Assembly (NCBI RefSeq): GCF_000725495.1
Contig: NZ_JNZD01000005.1
Coordinates: forward strand, 248,001 to 312,000
Direction of reading: 5' to 3'
DNA length: 64,000 bases
Origin: Streptomyces aureus
Lineage (GTDB): Bacteria > Actinomycetota > Actinomycetes > Streptomycetales > Streptomycetaceae
The notes beneath the pieces were generated by a model, which saw only the letters and a program-made list of their open reading frames with translations, was not told the DNA's origin and did not search any database. Made by a program: the position numbers and the translations under genes. Positions 49,402 to 57,717 of the stretch are shown piece by piece (position 1 is the stretch's first letter; each line of letters begins with the position of its first letter).

Positions 49402-49570
49402 CACGGACGTGATCGCGATAACGATTCCGAGTCAGATCGGTTATCGGATGACATGACTGGGGGGAGCGATGCGGGGCTTCCTTAGGATGCCGAACACAGC
49501 TTTCGGGGCTTCTGATTCTGCTGGCGGGACCGTCCCCCATGTCAAAGGGTCCTGCGTGAAGGGGAATTCT

Positions 49571-50974
49571 GTGTCTTCTGCGTTCTCTGTGTCGTCCGCA
49601 CGAGGGCGAGGAGCAGCGCGTCTCGCCGCCGCGGCCCTGGTGTGGGGGCTCGCCGCCGCGGGGACGCTCGTCGGCGCCGGCCCGGCCGCCGCCGACCAGA
49701 TACCGCAGAGCCAGGGCGGAGCGACCGCGACCATAGGGGACCTGAAGACGTACGGGTCGGCGGTCATCCACGAGAACGGCGAGGACTCCTGGGTCTCGGC
49801 AGGTCTGTTCGAGATGACCGTCGAGAACGGCGGCATGCTGCAGACGTATTGCATCGACCTGCACAATCCGACGCAGCGGGACGCCCGGTATCAGGAGACC
49901 TCCTGGAGCGGCACCTCGCTGAGCGGCAACAAGGACGCGGGCAAGATCCGCTGGATCCTCGAGAACTCCTATCCGCAGGTGAACGACCTGGCGGCGCTGG
50001 CCGAGAAGGCCGGTGTCTCCGGCCTCACCGAGCAGGACGCGGCGGCCGGCACCCAGGTGGCGATCTGGCGGTACTCGGACGGCGCCGACGTGGACGCCGC
50101 GGACCCGCGGGCCGAGAAGCTCGCGGACTACCTGCAGAAGAACGCACGGGACCTGGCGGAGCCCGAGGCCTCGCTGACGCTCTCCCCGGCCGCGGTGTCC
50201 GGCCACCCCGGTGAGCGGCTGGGCCCGGTCACCGTGCGCACCAACGCGAACAGCGTGACGGTGACCCCGCCCACGGACATCGCCGCGGGCGGAGTGAAGG
50301 TCGTCGACCAGCACGGCAAGCCGGTCACCTCCGCGACGAACGGCAGCCGCCTCTTCTTCGACGTGCCGAACGACGGCGCGGACGGCTCCACCTCGCTCAC
50401 CGTGCAGGCATCCACGACCGTTCCGGTCGGCCGCGCCTTCACCTCGGAGACCCGCAGCCAGACCCAGATCCTCGCCGGCTCCAGCGAGTCCACCGTCTCC
50501 GCCGTGGCGAGCGCGGACTGGGCGGCGAAGGGCCCGATACCCGCGCTGTCGGCCCAGAAGGACTGCGCCAAGGGAGGTGTGGACATCACGGCCGCGAACA
50601 AGGGTGACCAGGCGTTCACGTTCGAGCTGATGGGCGTCGAGCACACCGTCGCGGCGGGCATATCCGAGACCCTCACCATCCCGCTGCAGGAGGACCAGGC
50701 CTACGACTTCACGGTCGGCGGCTCGGACGGCGGGAAGCGGTTCAAGGGAGTCCTCGACTGCAAGACTCAGGGCGGCGCGAGCGGCATCTCGGCCCAGACG
50801 TTCAGCGAGCCGAGCCCGGCCTCGGTGGGCGGCACCGGCGCGGGTACCGACCTCGCCGAGACCGGCGGCACCTCGCTGACGCCGATCATCGCGGGCGCGG
50901 CCATCGCCCTCGTCCTGATCGGCGGGGCCGTGGTGGTCCTCTTCGGGCGGAAGCAGACGCCGCCTCAGATCTGA
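49571..50974 (+). CDS. Sortase-anchored thioester-forming surface protein
   Basis: A 467-residue cell-wall protein. The signal peptide has core AARLAAAALVWGLAAAGTLV and cuts after PAAA. The next 150 residues form a Cys-Gln thioester domain: Cys in MLQTYCIDLHNP and Gln in GTQVAIWRYSDG. Ig-like stretches follow, then the sortase signal LAETG, a membrane helix (IIAGAAIALVLIGGAVVVLF) and a basic tail GRKQTPPQI. LAxTG is the class E sortase motif of Streptomyces. Thioester domains covalently bind host or surface ligands. GTG 49571 is chosen because AAGGGGA lies 6 nt upstream; in-frame starts further up (49469) give a poor signal peptide. Confidence 0.85.
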   Translation: MSSAFSVSSARGRGAARLAAAALVWGLAAAGTLVGAGPAAADQIPQSQGGATATIGDLKTYGSAVIHENGEDSWVSAGLFEMTVENGGMLQTYCIDLHNPTQRDARYQETSWSGTSLSGNKDAGKIRWILENSYPQVNDLAALAEKAGVSGLTEQDAAAGTQVAIWRYSDGADVDAADPRAEKLADYLQKNARDLAEPEASLTLSPAAVSGHPGERLGPVTVRTNANSVTVTPPTDIAAGGVKVVDQHGKPVTSATNGSRLFFDVPNDGADGSTSLTVQASTTVPVGRAFTSETRSQTQILAGSSESTVSAVASADWAAKGPIPALSAQKDCAKGGVDITAANKGDQAFTFELMGVEHTVAAGISETLTIPLQEDQAYDFTVGGSDGGKRFKGVLDCKTQGGASGISAQTFSEPSPASVGGTGAGTDLAETGGTSLTPIIAGAAIALVLIGGAVVVLFGRKQTPPQI

Positions 50975-50984
50975 CGGCACGACA

Positions 50985-51053
50985 CCGGGTCACCGGGTCA
51001 CCGGGTCACCGGGTCACCGGGTCACCGGGTCACCGGGTCACCGGGTCACCGGG
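50985..51053. repeat. Octamer microsatellite (CCGGGTCA, eight copies)
   Basis: Eight perfect copies of CCGGGTCA plus CCGGG, starting 11 nt after the surface-protein stop codon. Confidence 0.95.
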
Positions 51054-51116
51054 GAGGGTCCAGGCGTGCGCCTCGTGAAGTGAGCCGGTGAGTGCCCGGG
51101 GAAGCGTAAAAGCCGA

Positions 51117-51146
51117 CCGCCCCGACGACTTGAGTCGACGGGGCGG
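51117..51146 (-). terminator. Terminator of the YcnI gene
   Basis: CCGCCCCGACGAC and GTCGACGGGGCGG pair with a single interior mismatch; on the minus strand it is followed by CGGCTTTTAC, giving a T-tract. Lies between convergent genes. Confidence 0.7.
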
Positions 51147-51169
51147 CGGGACAACGGCGGTGACGGCGG

Positions 51170-51961
51170 CTAGGAGCGGGTGCTCCGGACGCGGACGACG
51201 GCGAAGGCCGCCGCGATCAGGCCGAGCACACCGACGATCAGGCCCGCGGTGCCCAGAGCACGGGCGGTCGAGTCGCTGCTGTCGGCACTCGCGGTCGACT
51301 TCGCCTCGGCCGAGCCGGAGCCCGAGTCCGAGTTCGAATTCGAGGACGAGTTCGAGGACGAGTCCGAGTCCGAGCCGGACGCCCCGGTCGCGGACGAGCC
51401 GGGCTCCTCTCCCGAGCCCTTGGCCGTGAGGGCCAGCACCGGCGCCGGGCTCTCCGGCTCCTCCTCGCCCTTCTGCGGCTGCTCGATCCAGCGGGCCACC
51501 TTGCCGTCCGAGTAGGTCTGGAGGGTCTTGAAGGTCAACTGGTCGACGTCGTCGGGGAGCTGGCCGAAGGCGACCTGGAAGTCCTGGAACTCGCCGTGGC
51601 GGATGCGGCCCCCGGTCCAGGTGATCTCGGAGACGGTGTCGGTGATCGTGCCGTCGTCCGTCTTGACGGGCTTCTTCAGCTTGACGGTCGTCGCCTTCGC
51701 GGTCCAGCCCGCCTGCGGGGTGACCAGAACACCCAGGAGGGGGTGGTCGGTGGGAAGGAAGATCTGCACCTTGGTGGTGCTGGCGGTGTCCTCCTCGTTG
51801 GGGACGCGGAAGCTCAGGAGACCGTCCGTGGCTCCCTTGGCGTAGCTCTCGGGGTGGACCGTGACGTGCGCGAAGGCCGCGCCGGAGGCGGCCAGGACGC
51901 CCGCGGTGGCGAGGGCGAGGGCGGTACCGGTGCGGCGCAGGGTGGTGCTGATCGGGGACAT
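51170..51961 (-). CDS. YcnI-family (DUF1775) copper-associated membrane-anchored protein
   Basis: A 263-residue exported protein. After the signal peptide (TGTALALATAGVLAASGAAF) the mature N-terminus is AHVTVHPESYAKG, whose His and following residues form the known copper site of YcnI. The DUF1775 domain continues to about residue 165 (FRVPNEEDTAST, PAQAGWTA-type core VTPQAGWTAK, EITWTGGRI). A Ser/Asp-rich linker (SDSDSSSNSSSNSNSDSGS) and a C-terminal helix ALGTAGLIVGVLGLIAAAFA with VRVRSTRS anchor it on the outer face of the membrane. The downstream partner gene (51993) encodes a Met/His-rich membrane protein. Confidence 0.87.
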   Translation of the reverse strand: MSPISTTLRRTGTALALATAGVLAASGAAFAHVTVHPESYAKGATDGLLSFRVPNEEDTASTTKVQIFLPTDHPLLGVLVTPQAGWTAKATTVKLKKPVKTDDGTITDTVSEITWTGGRIRHGEFQDFQVAFGQLPDDVDQLTFKTLQTYSDGKVARWIEQPQKGEEEPESPAPVLALTAKGSGEEPGSSATGASGSDSDSSSNSSSNSNSDSGSGSAEAKSTASADSSDSTARALGTAGLIVGVLGLIAAAFAVVRVRSTRS

Positions 51962-51992
51962 CCGGGGAACTCCGTACTGAGGCGGGAAGTGG

Positions 51993-52589
51993 TCAGGGCG
52001 CGGGAGCGAGCCCTGCCGGCGGTCCCCGGCGCGAGACGGCGTGGCGGAGCAGTGTCCGGCCGAGCGGCCAGGGCTCGGCGGGGGTCCGGCCCCCGGCGTC
52101 CGCGGACGGCCGTACCGGAAGGAGCCCCGTGCGGGTCCTCCACCACGCGGCGAGTCCCGGTACGAACGTCACGGCCCGGCGCAGCAGGGACCACAGGGCG
52201 GCCTCGCCGCGTCGCAGCCACCAGGTCGCGAGCACGGCGGCGGCGACATGCGCGGCCGTGGCGTGCGGGGTGAGGGCGTGGACGGAGGACTGCGCCATGT
52301 GCATTCCGTGCATTCCGTGCATGGTCATCGTCATGCGGGGCCGGGCCGCCTCGAAGCCGAGGTGGAGTCCGGCCTGGGCGACCAGCATGGCGGCGCCTAT
52401 GCCGGACAGGGAGCGTTCGCGGCCGCCGAGCGGGCAGGACGCGGCGAAGACGGCGAGGAGTCCGGCGCCCTCCGCCCAGAGCGGCGGCGCCTGTCCGGTG
52501 GCGAGCAGATGCCCTCCGGCGGCCAGCAGGACGCACAGGACGGCGAACACCGCCGCGCGCAGGGTCCGTACCGCCGGCGACGCATTCAT
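51993..52589 (-). CDS. Membrane protein with a Met/His-rich loop, probable copper partner of YcnI
   Basis: A 198-residue protein with about four or five hydrophobic helices (AAVFAVLCVLLAAGGHLLAT, GAAMLVAQAGLHLGFEA, HVAAAVLATWWLRR). Between them lies the loop RMTMTMHGMHGMHMAQSSVH followed by ALTPH, a dense run of Met and His suited to binding Cu(I). It lies 31 nt upstream of the YcnI gene on the same strand, so co-expression and a shared copper-handling role are likely. I do not know an experimental study of this family. Confidence 0.72.
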   Translation of the reverse strand: MNASPAVRTLRAAVFAVLCVLLAAGGHLLATGQAPPLWAEGAGLLAVFAASCPLGGRERSLSGIGAAMLVAQAGLHLGFEAARPRMTMTMHGMHGMHMAQSSVHALTPHATAAHVAAAVLATWWLRRGEAALWSLLRRAVTFVPGLAAWWRTRTGLLPVRPSADAGGRTPAEPWPLGRTLLRHAVSRRGPPAGLAPAP

Positions 52590-52717
52590 GGTGCCCAGAT
52601 ACTGCCATGGGCGGTGGGCGGCCGTCGCGGCTTCCCCCTGCGGTCCGCGTCACGCCCGCCCGGCCGGGCCGGCCGCCGCTCGGGTAGGGTCCGGATGAGC
52701 CTGGAAGGAACCCGTAC

Positions 52718-53677
52718 ATGCGCCTGCGTTGTGCCGTGCTGGACGACTATCAGAGTGTCGCGACGGAGATCGCCGACTGGTCACCGCTCGCGGACGCCGT
52801 GGAAGTCACCGGTTTCGACCGGCACTTCGAGGACGTGGACACGCTGGCCGCCGCGCTGGCGGACTTCGACATCGTGGTCACCCTCCGCGAACGTGTGGCG
52901 TTCCCGGCGTCGTTGCTGGCCCGGCTGCCCCGGCTGAGGCTGCTGATCGCCTCCGGGATGCGCAACTCGGCGATCGACTACGCCGCCGCCGAGGCGCACG
53001 GGGTGACGGTGTGCGGCACGCCGAGTTCGGCCACGCCCCCGGTCGAGCTGACCTGGGCCCTGCTGCTCGGCCTCGCGCGGGGCATCGTCACCGAGAGCAA
53101 CGCCCTGCGGGAGAACGGACCCTGGCAGAGCACCGTGGGCGCCGATCTGCACGGCCGTCGGCTCGGCCTGCTCGGGCTGGGCCGGATCGGCGGCCGGGTG
53201 GCGCAGGTGGGCCTCGCCTTCGGTATGCAGGTCGGTGCGTGGAGCCAGAACCTCACCGTGGAACGGGCCGAGGAGGTGGGGGTGGAGCTCGCGGCCTCCA
53301 AGGAGGAACTGCTGGCGGAGAGCGACTTCGTCTCCGTGCATCTCGCGCTCGGCGACCGCACCCGGGGACTCGTGGGCGCCGCCGAACTGGCCCTGCTCAA
53401 ACCGACCGCCTTCCTCGTCAACACCTCGCGCTCGGCGATCGTCGACCAGGAGGCACTGCTGGCCGCGCTGCGCGAGGGGCGCATCGCCGGGGCGGGCGTC
53501 GACGTGTTCGACTCCGAGCCGCTGCCCCCGGACCACCCGATGCGCTCGGCTCCCCGGCTGCTGGCCACCCCGCACCTCGGGTACGTGTCCCGGTCCAACT
53601 ACGAGGCCTATTACGGGGCGGCCGTCGAGAACATCCAGGCGTTCCTGGACGGCAAGCCCTTGCGCCGTCTCGGCTGA
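52718..53677 (+). CDS. D-2-hydroxyacid dehydrogenase
   Basis: A 319-residue NAD(P)-dependent dehydrogenase. The catalytic domain begins RCAVLDDYQSVAT; the nucleotide-binding motif is LGLLGLGRIGGRVAQVG; later motifs are VNTSRSAIVDQEALLAAL and AGVDVFDSEPLP, with the catalytic Arg (ASGMRNSAID), Glu (DSEPL) and His (TPHLGYVS). The DDYQ start marks a subgroup often named phosphoglycerate-dehydrogenase-like; the substrate is unknown. Single gene with its own promoter. Confidence 0.88.
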   Translation: MRLRCAVLDDYQSVATEIADWSPLADAVEVTGFDRHFEDVDTLAAALADFDIVVTLRERVAFPASLLARLPRLRLLIASGMRNSAIDYAAAEAHGVTVCGTPSSATPPVELTWALLLGLARGIVTESNALRENGPWQSTVGADLHGRRLGLLGLGRIGGRVAQVGLAFGMQVGAWSQNLTVERAEEVGVELAASKEELLAESDFVSVHLALGDRTRGLVGAAELALLKPTAFLVNTSRSAIVDQEALLAALREGRIAGAGVDVFDSEPLPPDHPMRSAPRLLATPHLGYVSRSNYEAYYGAAVENIQAFLDGKPLRRLG

Positions 53678-53838
53678 CCTGCCGCCCCCGGCAGCCGTAC
53701 GAACGGCCGCTCGTGGGGCCCCTGTTCGAAGAGTGATCCCCTGGCGGAACGCCCGTGACCAGGGGTGGACGGACGCGTTGAACGGGAAGTGCGGTCGCGT
53801 CCGAGCCATCGCACTCGTCGAGTCTTAAGGAGAACGTG

Positions 53839-54150
53839 ATGTCTCGCATCGCGAAGGCCGCCGCAGTCGTCGTGGGCACGGGTGCCGTGGCCCTGAGCGG
53901 GGCCGGCATGGCCATGGCGGACGCCGGCGCCCAGGGCGGGGCCGTGGGTTCCCCCGGTGTGCTGTCGGGCAACGTCATCCAGGCCCCGATCAACGTGCCG
54001 GTCAACGTGTGCGGCAACACGATCAACGTCGTCGGCCTGCTGAACCCCGCCTTCGGCAACACCTGCGTCAACGGCGGTGGCCACCTGAAGCACCACCACG
54101 CCAAGCCCACCCACACCACGCAGCACAGCACGCACGGCTACGGCAACTGA
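53839..54150 (+). CDS. chpG: Short chaplin with a His-rich tail (ChpG-like)
   Basis: A 103-residue short chaplin. Signal peptide MSRIAKAAAVVVGTGAVALS..., cut after AMADA-type AxA; one chaplin domain with SPGVLSGNVIQAPINVPVNV, the two Cys (VNVCGNT and FGNTCVN) and NVVGLLNPAFGN. Chaplins assemble into amyloid fibrils that make aerial hyphae hydrophobic. The ~25-residue tail is unusual: HLKHHHAKPTHTTQHSTHGY, six or more His. By recall, the chaplin beside the melC genes in S. coelicolor is ChpG. ATG 53839 follows AAGGAG; GTG 53836 directly precedes it. A bidirectional terminator separates it from melC2. Confidence 0.85.
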   Translation: MSRIAKAAAVVVGTGAVALSGAGMAMADAGAQGGAVGSPGVLSGNVIQAPINVPVNVCGNTINVVGLLNPAFGNTCVNGGGHLKHHHAKPTHTTQHSTHGYGN

Positions 54151-54161
54151 GCCAGCGGAAG

Positions 54162-54198
54162 CGAGGCCCCCGGCGGAAAGTCGCTGCCGGGGGCCTCG
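54162..54198. terminator. Bidirectional terminator between chpG and melC2
   Basis: CGAGGCCCCCGGC and its exact complement around an 11-nt loop, between convergent genes. Confidence 0.8.
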
Positions 54199-54228
54199 TC
54201 GTGTCCGGTACGCCGGTGGTGGACGGGG

Positions 54229-55095
54229 CTACGCGTACCGGTAGATGTGGCTGTGGTCCTCCATCGACGCGGGCGTCACGCCCCACGGCGGCATCTTCTC
54301 GCGCCGGGCGACGATGCGCCGGTACTGGGAGTCGCGAGGCCCGGGCGCGCGTTCGGGCAGATAGCGGCCGCCCGGGTGCCGCTTCTGCCAGCGGGACCAC
54401 TGGAGATCGACGAAGGCGTGGTGCAGCCAGAAGACGGGATCGTTGACGGAGGCTCCGCCCAGCATGTGGCCGCCGACCCAGCGGTGGACGCGGTTGTGGT
54501 TCTCCCAGGTGGCGTTGCCCGTCCCGTGCCCCCAGCCCTCGAGACGGTTGCGGAAGCCGCGGGTGACCGTCGAGTCGTAGGGGGCGGTGTCGTAGACGGG
54601 GTCGGCCAGGGCGGCGTTCAGCGCGGTCCGGGTGGGCAGCTGGATCGGCTTGCGGGGGCGGCCGAACTCGCGCATGAGGAAGGCGCCGTCGGTCACCCCC
54701 TCCTTGATCGTCCACTTGCCCTGCGCGTAGGCGAAGGGCCCGGTCATCACCTGCCGGTCCGAGCTCCGCCCGTTGCCGCCCAGCAGGTCCTTGGTCCAGG
54801 GGGCGGAGGTCGGCGTGCGGTCCCGGGTCCAGTCCCAGTACGGCACGCTCACCCCGGAGTCCACGCGCTGCAGCGCCTGTTCCAGGTCCAGCAGGAAGCA
54901 CCGGTGCCAGGGCAGGAACGAGGGCGCCATATGGGCCGCGCGCAGTCCGCCGTCGCCGTCGGAGACGTAGTAGTCGATGTGCCGGCGCACGAACTCGTCG
55001 TACTCCCCGCGCCGTTTGACCTCCAGCATGGCGACGACGAAGCGGCGCCGCTCACTGCTGGTGAGGGCGCTGACGTTCTTACGCGTGTACACCAT
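54229..55095 (-). CDS. melC2: Tyrosinase MelC2
   Basis: A 288-residue type-3 copper monooxygenase that converts tyrosine to dopaquinone, giving melanin. CuA histidines lie in FVRRHIDYYVS, RAAHMAPSFLPWHR; CuB histidines in NRVHRWVGGHM and FWLHHAFVDLQW. It lacks a signal peptide and is exported bound to MelC1. It is about 15 residues longer than classical MelC2 and has extra loops (e.g. near residues 125-150). Start ATG 55095 lies inside the melC1 3' end (17-nt overlap), giving coupled translation. Confidence 0.93.
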   Translation of the reverse strand: MVYTRKNVSALTSSERRRFVVAMLEVKRRGEYDEFVRRHIDYYVSDGDGGLRAAHMAPSFLPWHRCFLLDLEQALQRVDSGVSVPYWDWTRDRTPTSAPWTKDLLGGNGRSSDRQVMTGPFAYAQGKWTIKEGVTDGAFLMREFGRPRKPIQLPTRTALNAALADPVYDTAPYDSTVTRGFRNRLEGWGHGTGNATWENHNRVHRWVGGHMLGGASVNDPVFWLHHAFVDLQWSRWQKRHPGGRYLPERAPGPRDSQYRRIVARREKMPPWGVTPASMEDHSHIYRYA

Positions 55096-55630
55096 GGTGG
55101 TGGCCGCCCCCCTCCGTACCGAGTCCGCGGGAACCGGTCCCCCGCCCGCCGCCCGTGCCGCCCGCCTTGTCGTCCATGCCTCTGAGCTGCTCGGCGGGGC
55201 CGAGTTGGTCGACGGCCGCGCGGGCCGCCGCCAGCGGTGTCGGGTACGACTCGTAGTGGTCCACCATGCTGAGATAGCTGCCGTCCGCGCGGCGCATCAG
55301 ATGCAGCGGCCTGCCGTCCACCGTTACCTGCCACTCCCCGCCCGCGTACGCGGCGCGGCCGTCCGAGCCGCCCCGTGTGCCGAGGATGTGCCGGCCGCGG
55401 TACACCTCGTCGAAGGAGAGGTCCCGGGGGCGGCGCGGCGGCCGGGAGGCCGCGACGACGGGGGCCAGCGCCGCGCCGACGGCCGACACGAGTAGTCCCC
55501 GCATCGCGCCACGCCGGGTCAGGGCAAGTCCGCCCGCCACGCGCCCCGCCGTCCGGCCGCCCGCCGGGGCGGCGGGCACCCGTTCCCGCCCGCGCCTCGG
55601 TACTCTGCCCGACATCCAGCTGGCGAACAT
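55079..55630 (-). CDS. melC1: Tyrosinase cofactor/copper chaperone MelC1
   Basis: A 183-residue exported chaperone that carries MelC2 out through the Tat route and loads its copper. A long basic N-terminus precedes the twin-arginine LTRRGAMRGLLVSAVGAALA. The mature part holds DEVYRGRHILG, HLMRRADGSYLSMVDHYESY and AARAAVDQLG, typical of MelC1, and a Gly/His tail ending GGGHHHGVHA that could bind copper. ATG 55630 is chosen because GGAGGAGA lies just upstream; it is longer at the N-terminus than most MelC1. Confidence 0.88.
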   Translation of the reverse strand: MFASWMSGRVPRRGRERVPAAPAGGRTAGRVAGGLALTRRGAMRGLLVSAVGAALAPVVAASRPPRRPRDLSFDEVYRGRHILGTRGGSDGRAAYAGGEWQVTVDGRPLHLMRRADGSYLSMVDHYESYPTPLAAARAAVDQLGPAEQLRGMDDKAGGTGGGRGTGSRGLGTEGGGHHHGVHA

Positions 55631-55721
55631 GCTTCTCTCCTCCACGGGTTCAGGCTGCTTCGGTCTGCTTCATCCGACGTGCGACTGCGTCAAGGGCGTG
55701 ACGGTCCAGGCGACGAATGTC

Positions 55722-55764
55722 CGGAGGCGTGGGCCCGGTCCGGACTCCCGGGCCCACGCCTCCG
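55722..55764 (-). terminator. Terminator of the secreted-protein gene upstream of melC1
   Basis: A 17-bp perfect stem around GAGGCGTGGGCCCGG and its complement with a short loop, 16 nt beyond the stop codon at 55780. Confidence 0.8.
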
Positions 55765-55779
55765 ACGGGTGGGGGACGG

Positions 55780-56298
55780 CTAGGAGCCGGCGCCCATCTC
55801 CAGGTTCGCCACCGGCACGGTCTCCAGCAGCGGTGTGAGCACGGCGGCCTGAGGCGTCTTCAGCCCGGGCAGGCCGAAGCGGTGCGGGTCCGGCGCGCCG
55901 AGCGGGCTGTCCAGGGACACGCCGGGGGTCCGCGTCCGCAGGCCGGCCGCGGGCGCGTTGAGTCCGAGGTGGTCGGCTCCTTCGCCGAGAAGGTGCGGCA
56001 GCGGCGTACGGACGTCGGCGCCCGGGAGTCCGCCGCTCAGCGGCAGCTGCGGAACGATCCGTTCGGGGAGCATCCGGCCCTCGACGTACCGCGGCCCGTC
56101 CAGCCGGCCCGGCAGGGGCAGCGGCAGCTGACCCGCGATGCTGGGCGTCCTGAGGCCGAGGGACTGCTCGACCCCGTTCAGCGGCACCGGGATGGGGACC
56201 GTGTCGGCCGCGACGGCCGGGGCAGCGGCGGCGGCGCCCGTCGCCGCCGCCACACCGGTCAGAACGGCGGCGAGGGTTCCTCGTGTGGTCGGCTTCAT
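55780..56298 (-). CDS. Small secreted Pro/Leu-rich protein
   Basis: A 172-residue exported protein. Signal peptide MKPTTRGTLAAVLTGVAAAT, cut after AVAA. The mature part is rich in Pro, Leu and Gly with loosely repeated xPLPxxLxG elements (QLPLPLPGRL, PQLPLSGGLPG, RTPLPHLLGEG), no Cys. Likely a surface or matrix protein of aerial growth given its chaplin and melC neighbours; function unknown. Weak GGGA ribosome site. Confidence 0.7.
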   Translation of the reverse strand: MKPTTRGTLAAVLTGVAAATGAAAAAPAVAADTVPIPVPLNGVEQSLGLRTPSIAGQLPLPLPGRLDGPRYVEGRMLPERIVPQLPLSGGLPGADVRTPLPHLLGEGADHLGLNAPAAGLRTRTPGVSLDSPLGAPDPHRFGLPGLKTPQAAVLTPLLETVPVANLEMGAGS

Positions 56299-56416
56299 CT
56301 CAGGTACGGTCCCTTTCGCAATGCCGATGGCTCGGCTTCCGTACCGGGTAACGACTCGGGAACGTCATCAGCTCAAGATTCCCTCGACGGATTCATTAGT
56401 CGTTCCATAGGGAGAA

Positions 56417-57055
56417 TCAGCTCGTCCAGAAATCCCACCAGCGGGTCAGGATGAGCATGCCGACGATGCCGATGTGCAGGACCGGCAGAACCCAGGTGAA
56501 CTCCGCGAAGAATGTCCTGAGCCAGTCCGGGGCGGGCAGGAACGCGTTGCGCACGGTGAACGACGTGACGTACCAGAACATGATGATCGTGGCGACCCAG
56601 GCCAGACAGCACCACAGGCACAACGCGTTGATCCGGTACAGCGACTGGAACTGGAGCCAGCTGACGAATCCGACGCCGAACAACGTGCCCGCGTCGAAGA
56701 CCAGCCAGTACCAGCCCGGGAATTCGGCCCGCGCGAGCAGGCTCATGCCGACGCAGATCACCACGCTGTACGTCACCAGGCCGAGCATCGGGTTGGGGAA
56801 CCCGAAGACCGAGGCCTGTTCGCTCTTCATGACGCTGCCGCAGGAGACGACCGGGTTGAGGCTGCACCCCGGGACGAAGTTCGGGTTCTCCAGCAGCTTG
56901 AACTTGTCGATGGTGATGACCCACGCGGCGAGCAGCCCGGCCGCTCCCGTGATCACCAGCATCAATGCGAAGGCGCGGCCGCTGCCCGCGGTGTGCCCGC
57001 GGCCGCCCGTCCCCGCTCCCGCGCCGCCCGTCCCCCGTTCCGCGGCGGCCGTCAT
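56417..57055 (-). CDS. Vitamin K epoxide reductase (VKOR) family protein
   Basis: A 212-residue membrane enzyme with about five helices. The two redox Cys pairs are in NPVVSCGSVMKS (single Cys plus upstream GCSLN) and the active CxxC LCLWCCLAW. VKOR proteins reoxidise thiol oxidases and so support disulfide formation in exported proteins, here plausibly chaplins and other two-Cys secreted proteins encoded nearby. A Gly/Arg/Thr-rich N-terminus of 27 residues precedes the first helix. The ATG shares one base with the stop of the upstream gene (TGATG), so the genes are coupled. Confidence 0.88.
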   Translation of the reverse strand: MTAAAERGTGGAGAGTGGRGHTAGSGRAFALMLVITGAAGLLAAWVITIDKFKLLENPNFVPGCSLNPVVSCGSVMKSEQASVFGFPNPMLGLVTYSVVICVGMSLLARAEFPGWYWLVFDAGTLFGVGFVSWLQFQSLYRINALCLWCCLAWVATIIMFWYVTSFTVRNAFLPAPDWLRTFFAEFTWVLPVLHIGIVGMLILTRWWDFWTS

Positions 57056-57552
57056 CAGGCCCGCAGGCTGCGTGCGGGCAGCAGCACGTGGGCCGCGCTG
57101 AGCAGGGTCTCCTCGTCGCCCGCGAAGGCCGTCAGGTCCTCGGGCGCGACGGGCTTGCCGGGCTGGGCCACGGGCCAGGCGCGGGTGGCGAACAGGAAGT
57201 AGGCGTAGCCACGCTCCCCCACCGCCTCGAGCCACTCCGGCGGGGCGATGCACTGGGCGTTGAGGTACGGCATGTTGACGACGGCCTGGCCGGCCTCGAC
57301 GAGCAGCGTGAGCGGCAGGCGCGGCTGCTGCGATCCGTCGACGAGCGTGTCGCCCACGGGAATCCCGTTCTCGGCCAGCAGCTGCCGGATGGCGGCCGCG
57401 GACCCTTCGGGACCCCCTTCGCCGTCCCCCAGCGAGTAGGCGAGGAGATAGGGCATGTCGCCGTCGGGGGTTTCTCCGCTGAATGCCATGACGGCGAGCG
57501 TGCCGAGATCGGCGACCCGCAGAGGGCGCATTTCGCTTGAGGTTGAGGTCAC
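57055..57552 (-). CDS. Hypothetical protein (DUF5949-like)
   Basis: A 165-residue soluble protein with the pattern RPLRVADLGTLAVMAFSGE, DMPYLLAYSLGDGEGGPEGS and PPEWLEAVGERGYAYFLFAT, which I associate with the Streptomyces DUF5949 family. No catalytic motif. Translationally coupled to the VKOR gene. GTG 57552 has AAGG 8 nt upstream; ATG 57531 is an alternative. Confidence 0.7.
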   Translation of the reverse strand: MTSTSSEMRPLRVADLGTLAVMAFSGETPDGDMPYLLAYSLGDGEGGPEGSAAAIRQLLAENGIPVGDTLVDGSQQPRLPLTLLVEAGQAVVNMPYLNAQCIAPPEWLEAVGERGYAYFLFATRAWPVAQPGKPVAPEDLTAFAGDEETLLSAAHVLLPARSLRA

Positions 57553-57657
57553 CGCGGAACCTTATCGATGCGCCCGTTCGGGTTCCGCGCGGAAATCACC
57601 CGACCGGGCGACGTCCGAGAGCGTGACCACACGAACGAGGTACCCGGCTCGAACAGC

Positions 57658-57697
57658 GGGAAGGGCCGATTCCGTACCTTCGGAATCGGCCCTTCCC
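57658..57697 (-). terminator. Terminator of the chaplin gene at 57718
   Basis: A perfect 17-bp stem (GGGAAGGGCCGATTCCG and complement) with a 6-nt loop, 20 nt past the stop codon. Confidence 0.85.
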
Positions 57698-57717
57698 GGC
57701 ACGTCGGCGGTATCGCG

